From positions 1 to 22,296 of the forward strand of contig CAYQDR010000083.1 in NCBI GenBank assembly GCA_964416315.1: a DNA stretch of 22,296 nucleotides, written 5' to 3'. The position numbers were made by a program, and so were the translations under genes. The notes under the pieces are model-generated. The model was not told the origin of the DNA and did not search any database. It worked only from the letters and a program-made list of their open reading frames with translations. This stretch comes from CAYQDR01 sp964416315. GTDB lineage: Bacteria; Methylomirabilota; Methylomirabilia; Rokubacteriales; DASRDR01. This document shows positions 15,854-22,296 of the stretch, one piece after another; positions within the stretch are counted from its first letter, which is position 1, and each line of letters opens with the position of its first letter.

Positions 15854-17178
15854 GCGGCAGCGCGGCACCGCTCCCGCGGGCGGCCGGGGAGCCGCCGGTC
15901 TACCGGCCCTTCGCCCTGCTCGCGTTCGCGGTGGCGCTGGTCGCCGGGGTGCCGCTGGGCATTTGGATGCTCGCCCGCCTTTACCTCGGCGGGGGGCCGA
16001 TCCCGCCGGCGTGGCTCCCCCTCCACGCCCACCTCCAGGTGTTCGGCTTCTTCGGCGTCCTGATCCTGGGGGTCGCCCAGCACCTCGTCCCGCGGTTCGC
16101 CGGGCGTCCGGTGACGCGGGGTCCGGCATCGGTCTGGCTCTTCGGCGCGGTGAGCGCGGCGGTCCTCGCGCGCGTGGCCGGCACAATCGCCGGACGTCCC
16201 GGCTGGGTGCTCGCCGCGACGCTCGTGGAAGCCGGAGCCTTCCTCGGCTTTGCCGCCTGGGTGTGGCGCTCGCTCGCGGCACCGCCCCTCTCGGTCACGC
16301 GCACCCACCTCGGGCTGGGCGCGGGGTGGCTCGTCGCGGCGCTCGCCGCCGAGGCCGTCCTCCGCTGGCGCGCCCTCGGGCCCGAGGGCGCGGAGCCGGA
16401 TCCCGCCGGGATGCGCGCCGTCTACCTCGCGGGCCTCCTCGGGGGGGTGGTCGGCTGGATCGTCGGGGTCGCGCTCCGCGCGGGTCCGATGTTCGTCCCG
16501 GGCTGGCGGGTCCCTGGCGCGCTCGCGCGGGGCGCGCCGTGGGCCCTCGCCCTCGGCGTCCTCACCGCCGTGGCGGGAGAGCTCGGGCCGTGGGACGCGT
16601 CCACGGCGACCGCCCTGGCCAAGCTTGGCGAGTCCGTCGGCCTCGCCACCGTCGCGGCGGTCGCGCTGGCCGGCGGCCTCCTGCGACGCGCGCCGCGCGC
16701 GCTGCCGATCCTCGGGCGGGGCGGACCGGAGACGCGGACCTTCCGGCTCGCCGTGCTCTCGGCCGCGCTCGCCGCCGCCGGCTCGGCGACGGCGGCGGCG
16801 CTCGCGTGGCGCAGCATTCCGTTGAGCCTGCTCGCGGATGCCCTCCGTCACCTCACGACCGTCGGGTTCCTCACCGCGATGGTCGTCGGCATGGTCTTCC
16901 GCCTGGTCCCCGTCTTCGAGGGCGTTCCCCTGCCCTGGCCGGGTCTCCGCGCGGTGGCCTTCTGGGCGCTCCTCGCCGGCGTCCTCCTGCGGACCGGCGA
17001 AGTGCTCGCCGACTACGGCGCGGGGGCGATCCTCCCCTGGCTCCCGCTCTCGGGGGGGCTCGTGTGGGGCGCCCTCGCGTGCGTGGCCCTGAACCTGGTC
17101 GGCGCGCTCCGGCAGCGCGCGCGCGGGGACACGCCGGTCCCCCGGGGCGCCACCACCCCACCCGTCACGCGCGGCTGA
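15850..17178 (+). CDS. nnrS: NnrS-family heme-copper membrane protein
   Basis: A 442-residue protein with about twelve helices. The motif HAHLQVFGFFGVLILGVAQHLVPR near residue 60 and the later HLTTVGFLTAMVVGMVFRLVP are NnrS signatures, with His residues expected to bind heme and copper. NnrS is linked to resistance to nitric oxide and to dinitrosyl iron complexes. GTG 15850 overlaps the upstream stop (GTGA). The sigma54 promoter ahead of the pair fits the known control of nnrS by the NO sensor NorR in some proteobacteria. The 245 bases downstream to the convergent RRM gene (17179-17423) contain a 14-base palindrome at 17340-17353 and no clear terminator. Confidence 0.88.
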   Translation: MSGSAAPLPRAAGEPPVYRPFALLAFAVALVAGVPLGIWMLARLYLGGGPIPPAWLPLHAHLQVFGFFGVLILGVAQHLVPRFAGRPVTRGPASVWLFGAVSAAVLARVAGTIAGRPGWVLAATLVEAGAFLGFAAWVWRSLAAPPLSVTRTHLGLGAGWLVAALAAEAVLRWRALGPEGAEPDPAGMRAVYLAGLLGGVVGWIVGVALRAGPMFVPGWRVPGALARGAPWALALGVLTAVAGELGPWDASTATALAKLGESVGLATVAAVALAGGLLRRAPRALPILGRGGPETRTFRLAVLSAALAAAGSATAAALAWRSIPLSLLADALRHLTTVGFLTAMVVGMVFRLVPVFEGVPLPWPGLRAVAFWALLAGVLLRTGEVLADYGAGAILPWLPLSGGLVWGALACVALNLVGALRQRARGDTPVPRGATTPPVTRG

Positions 17179-17423
17179 GCGCCGCCCCTTCGGCATTTCC
17201 AGCGCCCGGTCCCGTGAAGGAGCCCGCGTCGCGGAGCGGCGCCCCGGCCGCCCGGGAGCGGGTGAGCGCCGAGCTCGAGTTCGTCGGCTACGTGGAGGCG
17301 GTCTATCGCGCGACCCGCGCGGGCTATCGGAGGCGAGGCCGGATCGCGATCCGCCGGATGGGCGCGGCAATCAGGCGAACGTGTGCAGCATGGCCCGAGG
17401 AGGCACGCGACGTGACGCGCGCC

Positions 17424-17822
17424 TCAGAGGCTTCGCTTGCGCCCCCGGATGCCCCGGCGGCTCCCTTTGCGCTTGAAGGGTTTGTTCCGTGACGACCGTC
17501 CGGCATCGCCAAACGGGCTGGCGCCGAACAACGGGCCGGGGGGCCGATCCGGGCGGAACCCGTCGGCACGCGGCGGTCGGTCGTCGGCCGGATTGAGCCT
17601 GAGCTTCCGCCCGTCCATGTCGTGGTCGTTGAACAACCGGATGGCCTCGGCAGCCTCGGCCTCGCTCGAAAACTCCACGAATGCGAACCCCCGAGGCCGG
17701 CCGGTCTCGCGATCCGTGGGGAGGTGGACACCCACGATGCTTCCGGCCGCAGACAGCAGTTGGGTGAGCTGGTCCTTGGTGGTCCGGAAGTTCAGATTCC
17801 CGACGAAGATCTTGGCTGAAAT
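17424..17822 (-). CDS. RRM-domain RNA-binding protein with a probable AUU start codon
   Basis: A 132-residue protein: one RNA recognition motif (residues 1-80) and a basic Gly/Arg-rich tail. RNP2 is KIFVGNL (residues 4-10) and RNP1 is RGFAFVEF; both are intact. The frame has no ATG, GTG or TTG upstream of a GTG at 17735, which would delete RNP2 and half the fold. ATT at 17822-17820 lies exactly where homologues have their initiator, five bases after GAGGAGG at 17834-17828. Bacterial single-RRM proteins are cold-shock or RNA-chaperone-like. The gene follows rpsU by 124 bases, which contain a GGGCGAGCTCGCCC palindrome at 17874-17887. If a conventional annotation starts at 17735, it is truncated. 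Confidence 0.85.
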   Translation of the reverse strand: MSAKIFVGNLNFRTTKDQLTQLLSAAGSIVGVHLPTDRETGRPRGFAFVEFSSEAEAAEAIRLFNDHDMDGRKLRLNPADDRPPRADGFRPDRPPGPLFGASPFGDAGRSSRNKPFKRKGSRRGIRGRKRSL

Positions 17823-17827
17823 GGCCG

Positions 17828-17834
17828 CCTCCTC
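17828..17834 (-). promoter_or_regulatory. Shine-Dalgarno GAGGAGG deciding the AUU start of the RRM gene
   Basis: GAGGAGG with a five-base spacer to ATT 17822, the same spacing as the rpsU SD and start. No alternative start codon lies at a usable distance. Confidence 0.7.
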
Positions 17835-17946
17835 TGTGGGTGGGTTGCCGGCTCGTACGATTCCAGATGACTCGGGCGAGCTCGCCCAGCGTCGCCCGAG
17901 GTGCAGGGCCGAGCAACGACGCGGGGCGAAGTTGATTGGACCTGCA

Positions 17947-18147
17947 CTAGTCGGTCGGTGCCTGTGATCGCCGGAGAGCCCGGCGCCGCTTCTTCCGAGC
18001 CTCGGCCTGCTTGCGCTTGCGCTTCACGGAAGGCTTCTCGTAATAGGCCCGTCGCTTCATCTCCTTGAACACGCCCGCCTTGAGCATCTCCTTCTTGAGG
18101 GCTTTGAGCGCAGGCTCGATCTGATTATCGAAGACCTCGATCTTCAA
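17947..18147 (-). CDS. rpsU: 30S ribosomal protein S21
   Basis: A 66-residue basic protein with the S21 sequence pattern: an N-terminal KIEVFDNQIEPALKALKK helix, RRAYYEKPSVKRKRK, and a Lys/Arg-rich tail. S21 helps the 30S subunit bind mRNA near the SD region. The likely start is TTG 18147, five bases after GGAGG (18157-18153); the GTG at 18153 lies inside that SD, so it is not the start. It lies 30 bases after the metallothionein-like gene on the same strand and is probably co-transcribed from the promoter at 18471-18499. Confidence 0.93.
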   Translation of the reverse strand: MKIEVFDNQIEPALKALKKEMLKAGVFKEMKRRAYYEKPSVKRKRKQAEARKKRRRALRRSQAPTD

Positions 18148-18177
18148 AACCACCTCCGGCCGCGGCGGCGCCGTCGG

Positions 18178-18417
18178 TCATTTTCGGGCGAAACCGATCA
18201 CCGTTTGCTCCCGGGTACAGATGTCGTGCTCGCACCGGCAGGGGGTGCGGGCCGACGCGCGAACAGCGCCCAGGGCGGCGCAGGCGTCGCTGCAGTAGCG
18301 CCGTTCCGGACGGGCCAAGCAGCGGCACATCGGATGCGTGCATGGTGACTCGCGGAACAAGGATGGCAGTCGCGGGTTGGGGACGCGGGAGCTCGGGCGC
18401 GGCGACTGGTGACCCAT
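18178..18417 (-). CDS. metallothionein-like small zinc-binding protein
   Basis: A 79-residue protein whose C-terminal half has eight Cys and paired His in the order CTHPMCRC, YCSDAC, CRCEHDIC. This matches the CxxxxCxC, YCSxxC, CxCxHxxC arrangement of bacterial metallothioneins (SmtA/BmtA type), which hold zinc or other soft metals in the cytoplasm. The N-terminal 30 residues are Ser/Pro/Arg-rich and unusual. ATG 18417 has AAGGA about eight bases upstream, and a strong sigma70-like promoter 54 bases away. Metallothioneins are usually about 55 residues, so this one has an N-terminal extension or a later unrecognised start. Confidence 0.7.
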   Translation of the reverse strand: MGHQSPRPSSRVPNPRLPSLFRESPCTHPMCRCLARPERRYCSDACAALGAVRASARTPCRCEHDICTREQTVIGFARK

Positions 18418-18470
18418 TCCGGAGGTCCTTCCTGCCACCAGCTCCGCGGGAATGCACTGGCGACGCTCCA

Positions 18471-18499
18471 AGAATAGCCGGCCGCCGCGGCCTTGGCAA
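18471..18499 (-). promoter_or_regulatory. sigma70-type promoter for metallothionein-like/rpsU genes
   Basis: On the minus strand TTGCCA (18499-18494), a 17-base spacer and TATTCT (18476-18471). Both hexamers match four or more consensus positions at ideal spacing. The start would be near 18464, 47 bases before ATG 18417. It is the best sigma70 promoter seen in the window. Confidence 0.6.
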
Positions 18500-18582
18500 G
18501 GGTCCGCACGACGCGAGCGGCGCGAGCGGCCCGTCCGGCCAGGCCGCCGGCGTTCCCGCCGCAACGCTCACGGGGGGTTTCT

Positions 18583-18607
18583 CAAAGGGGGGCAGTGCCC
18601 CTCTTTG
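18583..18607 (-). terminator. GC hairpin directly after the stop of the 18613-19167 gene
   Basis: CAAAGGGGGG (18583-18592) pairs with CCCCTCTTTG (18598-18607) around a CAGTG loop, with one wobble or mismatch. It begins five bases after the TAG stop. No U tract follows. It belongs to a group of related GGGGCA/TGCCCC hairpins in this window. Confidence 0.45.
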
Positions 18608-18612
18608 GAGGG

Positions 18613-19167
18613 CTAACGGAGGACGAAGCCCGTTTCCTCCGAGAAGTCCACGAGGAACACCTGACCCGGGCGGACCTCCACCTCGCGCTCGAGGCGCCAG
18701 CGTACCGCCTCCGGCTCCTCGCGCTCCCCGGCATCCGCACGCCCCTCCCAGAGCGTCGCCGCCAGGCGGCGCCGGCCGACGGCAAGGGGCAACTCCTCGT
18801 ACGCGAACGTCGGCCCGTCGTGGCGGAGGCCGCCGGGCCGGTAGGTCTTCTCGAGGACCCGGCGGCCGTCCAGCGCGATCCGCAGTATCGCGTCCCGCCG
18901 CTTTCCCGTGCGCGCCCGCTCCCCGCGCTGGGGTCGCATGTGGCGCGGGAGCTTCGCCAGCTCTTCGGGCGAGAGCTCCTCGCCCTCCGCCTCGACGGCG
19001 GCCACGTGCTTGAAGGCGACCTTGAGCAGCGCCGCCCCGGGCGGCGACGCCTGCCACGGGAGCGCCGCGAAGACCCCGAGCCCCCACGCGACGGCGGCGA
19101 AGAGGAGGGTGAAGCCGACCACCCGTCCCGTCAAGGGACGGCGATCCTCCAGAATCGGCGGGCTCAT
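18613..19167 (-). CDS. membrane-anchored protein of unknown function
   Basis: A 184-residue protein with one N-terminal helix (about residues 16-38, VVGFTLLFAAVAWGLGVFAALPW) and a C-terminal soluble domain rich in charged residues and beta-like segments (AILRIALDGRRVL, LEREVEVRPGQVFLVDF). ATG 19167 overlaps the stop of the cytochrome b fusion gene (ATGA), so the two are translationally coupled; an upstream in-frame start at 19311 would be antisense-like and lacks support. I do not recognise the domain. The periplasmic location and coupling suggest an accessory subunit or assembly factor of the cytochrome b fusion protein. Confidence 0.72.
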   Translation of the reverse strand: MSPPILEDRRPLTGRVVGFTLLFAAVAWGLGVFAALPWQASPPGAALLKVAFKHVAAVEAEGEELSPEELAKLPRHMRPQRGERARTGKRRDAILRIALDGRRVLEKTYRPGGLRHDGPTFAYEELPLAVGRRRLAATLWEGRADAGEREEPEAVRWRLEREVEVRPGQVFLVDFSEETGFVLR

Positions 19168-20855
19168 GGGCTGAGCTCCTGCTGAAAGGCGCGCGCGTCG
19201 CGCACGAGCCGGGCGGTTTCCACGGGCGAGTACCAGCGCACGCGGAGCCGGCCCTCCGGCGCGTCCTTCAGGGACGGCAGCCGCCGGCCGGTCAGGCGCT
19301 CCTCCAGCCACCGGCTCCCCTCGCGGAAGGGACAGTCCTCGGGGACGCAGCCGGCCACGAAGACGCCCCCGGCGCCGGCCTCAAGCGATCGGAGGAGCAT
19401 CTCCGGGTGCAGCGTCCCGACGCAGGGCAGGCCCATCACGGTCACGCCCGGCAGCTCGTCCAGGGTCCCGTCCGGGCCGAGCCGCTCCCTGAGCCGCCCC
19501 ATGAGCCGGCACGTGTAGACGAGCACCGGCGGCGCGCCGCCGGTCCGCGCGGCCACCGCGCGGAGGCGCGCCCGCACCGCGTCGCCGAGGAGGCTCACCG
19601 GCTGGTCGCCGAGCAGGATGCCGGCGGAGTCGCACGCCCCGACACAGATCCCACAGCCCACGCACTTGGCCGGGTTCACGACGGCCACCTGCTTGTAGCG
19701 GCCGCCGTCGTGCCGGGGCACCATCACGATCGCCTCGTACGGGCAGTCCTTCCAGCAGCGCGTGCACCCGGTGCACGCGATGTTCTCGACCCGCGCGCGG
19801 GGGAGCGCGGACCCCCGGAAGACCCACGGGACGACCAGCGTTCCGAGCCCCGCGCCGAACACGATCGCCCAGCCGGCCCGGGGGTCCAGGCTCGTCAGCG
19901 GGAAGTAGAAGAAGTAGAACCAGTCGATGGGCACCGCGCCCGGCAGCCGGGACAGGTCCGCCGGCGGCCCGGACACCGCGGGGCGGAGGAGACTCGCGAC
20001 GAGGAGCGCCGCGCCGGTCACCCAGAGGACGACGCGCGGCGGGAAAAAGCGGGCGCGGGAGAGCCGCATCACGTGGAGCCAGTACACGGCTCCCAGCAGG
20101 AACGTGATGGAGATGTGGACGAACAGGACGATGAAGAAGAGGAAGTTCTGGATCCGGTCGGCGTCCAGGAACGTGCGGATCAGGGGCTCCCCGAAGATCG
20201 GCAGCACGTCGAGGAGCTTCGCCGTCGTCACGGACAGCACCTGGGCCTGGACGTCCCAGACGAGCCAGTAGCCGGTCGCCCCCGTCACCCAGACGAGGGT
20301 GACGAGCGCGAGCCCCGACACCCAGCTGATCCAGCGAGCCCCCCAGAAGCGGTCGTTCAGCAGCATCTTCCCGCCGTGGAGGACCGCCGCCAGGATCGCC
20401 GCGTCCGAGCTGTAGCGATGGAGCGACCGCATCAGGGCCCCGATCCCGAGCGGGTGGGCCATGATCCCCTCGATCGAGCGGTGGGCCGCCTCGGTCCCGA
20501 CCCGGTAGAAGACGAAGAGGTAGATCCCGGTGACGGTCGCCACCGCCAGCGAGAACACGGCGATGGTCCCCGTGTGGTAGAGCGGGTTGAGCGGAGCGGA
20601 GACCAGGCGATCCAGCAGGACCTCGACCCACTGGTAGAGCCCGCCGGCCGGGCCGAGCCAGCGCCGCCGCCACGGTTCCCGCGCCGCGGCCCCGGGTGGA
20701 AAGACGCTCAGGCCGGGGACCACGCTGCCCCTCCCCCCGGCCGGAGGGAGCGGACCGGAGGGAGCGTGCGGGGGCGCCGGCTGGCGCTTGACCCCCTGTC
20801 CACGCCCTCTTTTGCCTCGGGGGACAGGCCTCATCTTTTTAGGGACTTCGGCCAC
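19164..20855 (-). CDS. cytochrome b - 2x[4Fe-4S] ferredoxin - MvhD domain fusion
   Basis: A 563-residue fusion. Residues about 70-280 form a cytochrome b/b6 N-terminal domain: two His pairs each separated by 13 residues (LHRYSS...VLHGG and VHISIT...WLHVM) to bind two b hemes. A degenerate PEWY-like PIDWFYFFYFP lies in the following helices. Then two 4Fe-4S motifs (CTGCTRCWKDCP, CVGCGICVGACD), and a C-terminal MvhD/FlpD-like domain (VLVYTC, GLPCVGTLHPEM, GGVFVAGCVPEDCPFREG). Soluble parts should face the cytoplasm. It may pass electrons between quinone and a cytoplasmic partner such as an HdrA-like protein; none is in the window. GTG 20855 has GAGGGAG upstream and overlaps the SCO stop; ATG 20834 is the alternative. 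Confidence 0.87.
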   Translation of the reverse strand: MAEVPKKMRPVPRGKRGRGQGVKRQPAPPHAPSGPLPPAGGRGSVVPGLSVFPPGAAAREPWRRRWLGPAGGLYQWVEVLLDRLVSAPLNPLYHTGTIAVFSLAVATVTGIYLFVFYRVGTEAAHRSIEGIMAHPLGIGALMRSLHRYSSDAAILAAVLHGGKMLLNDRFWGARWISWVSGLALVTLVWVTGATGYWLVWDVQAQVLSVTTAKLLDVLPIFGEPLIRTFLDADRIQNFLFFIVLFVHISITFLLGAVYWLHVMRLSRARFFPPRVVLWVTGAALLVASLLRPAVSGPPADLSRLPGAVPIDWFYFFYFPLTSLDPRAGWAIVFGAGLGTLVVPWVFRGSALPRARVENIACTGCTRCWKDCPYEAIVMVPRHDGGRYKQVAVVNPAKCVGCGICVGACDSAGILLGDQPVSLLGDAVRARLRAVAARTGGAPPVLVYTCRLMGRLRERLGPDGTLDELPGVTVMGLPCVGTLHPEMLLRSLEAGAGGVFVAGCVPEDCPFREGSRWLEERLTGRRLPSLKDAPEGRLRVRWYSPVETARLVRDARAFQQELSP

Positions 20856-21729
20856 GCTCCCTCACGAGCCGCGCGAGGTCCGCCGCGGCGCGCGTCTCCG
20901 GGTGGGCGAGCCCCCGGTAGGTGAAGGCGACGCGGCCGGCCCGGTCGAGCAGGACCACCACGTTCTCGTGGGCGATCTCCCCGTCCGGCAAGCGCGTCCA
21001 CTGGACGCCGTACGCCGCGACCAGCCGCCGGACCGCCCCGGCCTCCCCCGTCAGGAGGTGCCAGCGCCGGCCGAGCCCCCAGCGGACGGCGTGCGCGGCG
21101 AGCGCCGCCGGCGTGTCCCGCTCCGGGTCGAGCGTCACCGCGAGGAAGAGTACGTCGCCGGCCTCCCGCGCGTCTAGCGCCTTGAGCCGCGCGAGCAGGA
21201 CCGGACACGAGGCGTGGCAGCTCGCAGAGACGAACGTGAGGGCGACCGGCGCGCCCCGCAGCCCCTCCGCCGTCACCACCTCGCCCCGGTGGCTGGCGAG
21301 CCGGAAGGGCGGTGCCGGGCTCCCCTGCCGGATCGGCGCGGGGAGCGCGGCGGGGTTCGGCGGCGCGCCGGACGCGGAGACCTCGCCGGTCGCCAGGAGG
21401 TAGGCCGCCAGCCCGACGAAGACGCCCGGGGCGACGAACCCGATCGCCCGCCCCGCGCGGGAGCGCAGGAAGGCGCGGAGCTCGTCGGCGTAGAAGAGGG
21501 CAACCACCCCCACGAAGAGCGGCGGCTGGAGCAGGGCGAGGATCAGCGTGTCGAGCCGGTAGCGCCGGGTCTCCGCGTTCCAGCCGAAGCACGCGCGGAG
21601 CAGCGCGTCGGTCCAGGGCGAGAGCCCGGGGCCGACGATGAGGAAGCCGACAACGAGGGACCCCCAGCCGAAGGCGGCGATCGCGAGCCCGGGGCCGAAG
21701 AGAGGGTGGGCGAGGACGCGCCTGACCAT
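20839..21729 (-). CDS. SCO1/SenC-family protein with N-terminal membrane domain
   Basis: A 296-residue protein. Three hydrophobic segments (about residues 8-32, 58-80 and 95-115) precede a thioredoxin-fold SCO domain (residues 130-296) with the copper-binding SASCHASCPVL (Cys-x3-Cys) and the distal His in GEIAHENVVVLLD. SCO proteins deliver copper to, or reduce, cytochrome oxidase subunit II; others act as thiol redox sensors. Usual SCO proteins have one N-terminal anchor, so the three-helix extension is atypical. Starts TTG 21738, GTG 21732 and ATG 21729 are all possible; I prefer ATG 21729. A CRP/FNR-like box lies 36 bases upstream. The gene heads an operon with the cytochrome b fusion; the stop overlaps the next start by 17 bases. 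Confidence 0.87.
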   Translation of the reverse strand: MVRRVLAHPLFGPGLAIAAFGWGSLVVGFLIVGPGLSPWTDALLRACFGWNAETRRYRLDTLILALLQPPLFVGVVALFYADELRAFLRSRAGRAIGFVAPGVFVGLAAYLLATGEVSASGAPPNPAALPAPIRQGSPAPPFRLASHRGEVVTAEGLRGAPVALTFVSASCHASCPVLLARLKALDAREAGDVLFLAVTLDPERDTPAALAAHAVRWGLGRRWHLLTGEAGAVRRLVAAYGVQWTRLPDGEIAHENVVVLLDRAGRVAFTYRGLAHPETRAAADLARLVRERGRSP

Positions 21730-21764
21730 CACCCCCAAGTCTGCCCCGGGGTTCCGGGGGGGCC

Positions 21765-21780
21765 TATGATCCAGATCATC
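21765..21780 (-). promoter_or_regulatory. CRP/FNR-family operator upstream of the SCO/cytochrome b operon
   Basis: TATGAT-CCAG-ATCATC: ATGAT (21766-21770) and ATCAT (21775-21779) are perfect inverted halves with a four-base spacer. It has the same TATGAY-N4-RTCATM form as the box at 12118-12133. A class II start would be 21731, two bases before ATG 21729, with a weak CAGACT -10 at 21743-21738. Confidence 0.58.
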
Positions 21781-21961
21781 CCCCGGCCGGCCGGGAACCG
21801 CGGTCGCTCAGCGACCACGTGCAGAGGACTCGGGGAACCAGCGTGACGAGCGAGGCTCGTGGCTACGCGTTCACCGGGAGTCCCTGGAAGCCGACGCGCG
21901 AGGGTCCGGCTGAACACCGCCGGGGGAGACCGGCAGCGCGGGACTTCGGAGCGAAGGGGTG

Positions 21962-21997
21962 CTCGGCCGGAGGGCTGCCTTCAGCCTTCCGGCCGAG
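21962..21997. other. 16-bp GC-rich hairpin
   Basis: CTCGGCCGGAGGGCTG (21962-21977), loop CCTT, and CAGCCTTCCGGCCGAG (21982-21997) pair along 16 positions with one G-T wobble. There is no T tract on either side. It may be part of a structured RNA or an inverted repeat. The surrounding 21781-22079 has no credible gene. Confidence 0.6.
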
Positions 21998-22079
21998 ACC
22001 GGAGATCCGCGACCACGCTCCGCCGGGGGGACGGTTCAGGAGCGTGTCGGAGTAACCCGGGGGGAGGCAGGCCCGATGC

Positions 22080-22194
22080 GTTCGCCGAAGGGCGAACGGC
22101 CCGGCTTTGCCGGGAGGGCCGCCCGGCGCAGCCGCGCCGGTCTGAACGGAGGGGGGCAGAGCCCCCCTCCGAAGATCTAGCGAGGCTCCGCCTC
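22080..22194. repeat. run of five short GC hairpins
   Basis: Consecutive perfect hairpins: GTTCGCC/GGCGAAC (22080-22097, loop GAAG), CCCGGC/GCCGGG (22100-22114), CCGGCGC/GCGCCGG (22123-22140), an 11-bp CGGAGGGGGGC/GCCCCCCTCCG (22147-22171) and GAGGC/GCCTC (22082-type stem at 22182-22194). A further ACGAGC/GCTCGT hairpin lies at 21846-21860. They form a hairpin-dense, gene-free stretch. Confidence 0.6.
22159..22180. repeat. dispersed repeat copy 2 (GAGCCCCCCTCCGAAGATCTAG type)
   Basis: Matches 12209-12230 at 21 of 22 positions; here it forms the right arm of a complete hairpin, whereas the 12209 copy has lost the left arm. The window then ends at 22296 with a TACAAT box at 22277-22282 and an ATG at 22294 whose gene, if any, lies outside. 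Confidence 0.6.
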
Positions 22195-22296
22195 AGACCG
22201 ACGAGGTGTACGGCCTTGAGATCGGGCGTGGGGGTGGACAGGCAAAGGGCCCCGGTCGTGGGACAACGGGATGCGATACAATCGCCCCCGTTCATG

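Noticed and set aside
17214..17492. 92-residue open frame on the plus strand after NnrS
   Set aside because: It overlaps the end of the RRM gene in antisense, has no SD, and shows no recognisable domain. The codon pattern looks like GC-rich read-through.
21981..22295. 104-residue open frame on the minus strand at the window edge
   Set aside because: It runs across all the GC hairpins (its LARSSEGGSAPL stretch is hairpin DNA in translation) and has no family features.
21739..22296. RNase P RNA, tmRNA, riboswitch or group II intron in the structured gap
   Set aside because: I looked for their conserved words and the domain V pattern and did not find them; only hairpins are supported.

Overview
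The window is very GC-rich bacterial DNA, densely coded, with many overlapping ATGA/GTGA stop-start junctions. The gene content is an accessory redox and nitrogen-oxide chromosomal region: a molybdopterin oxidoreductase, three multiheme c-type cytochromes, an NnrS protein, DUF2249/DUF59 proteins and an F420-type reductase. This style resembles the candidate phyla Rokubacteria/Methylomirabilota (NC10) or a related deep lineage, but that is an inference from gene content and codon use. There is no rRNA or tRNA to settle it.

Layout. (A) 1-7835, plus strand: a CISM-type respiratory complex (Fe-S subunit, NrfD anchor, Tat-exported Mo-bis-MGD subunit), an eight-heme lipoprotein cytochrome, a five-heme NapC/NrfH-type quinol dehydrogenase, an unknown membrane protein, a carboxymuconolactone decarboxylase-like protein and a frameshifted FmdE-family protein. 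(B) 7881-9439, minus strand: a decayed DUF59 gene remnant and an outer-membrane porin behind a sigma54-like promoter. (C) 12070-9643, minus: a translationally coupled trio (triple DUF2249, heme-copper-oxidase-I-like membrane protein, DUF59) behind a perfect CRP/FNR-type palindrome. (D) 15141-12227, minus: a nine-heme cytochrome c/HAO-like fusion with a C-terminal anchor (one-base frameshift), a Crp/Fnr regulator and a CopD-like protein. (E) 15404-17178, plus: a deazaflavin-dependent nitroreductase-like protein coupled to NnrS behind a consensus sigma54 promoter. (F) 18417-17424, minus: a metallothionein-like protein, ribosomal protein S21, and an RRM RNA-binding protein that appears to start at AUU. 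(G) 21729-18613, minus: a SCO-type protein with an N-terminal membrane domain, a cytochrome b/ferredoxin/MvhD fusion and a small membrane-anchored protein, behind a second CRP/FNR-like palindrome. (H) 21730-22296: no credible gene, but a dense run of GC hairpins.

How it may work together (inference). Quinol-linked membrane modules (NrfD, NapC-like, cytochrome b fusion) exchange electrons with periplasmic multiheme cytochromes and a Mo enzyme. The HAO-like enzyme, NnrS, DUF2249/DUF59 proteins and a non-FNR Crp-family regulator point to nitric oxide or hydroxylamine chemistry under low oxygen. The two matching CRP/FNR boxes and two sigma54 sites suggest that blocks B, C, E and G are separately switched branches of one response.

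Caution: two genes and one remnant each carry a one-base loss, two of them in short G runs, so assembly error must be excluded before they are called broken.
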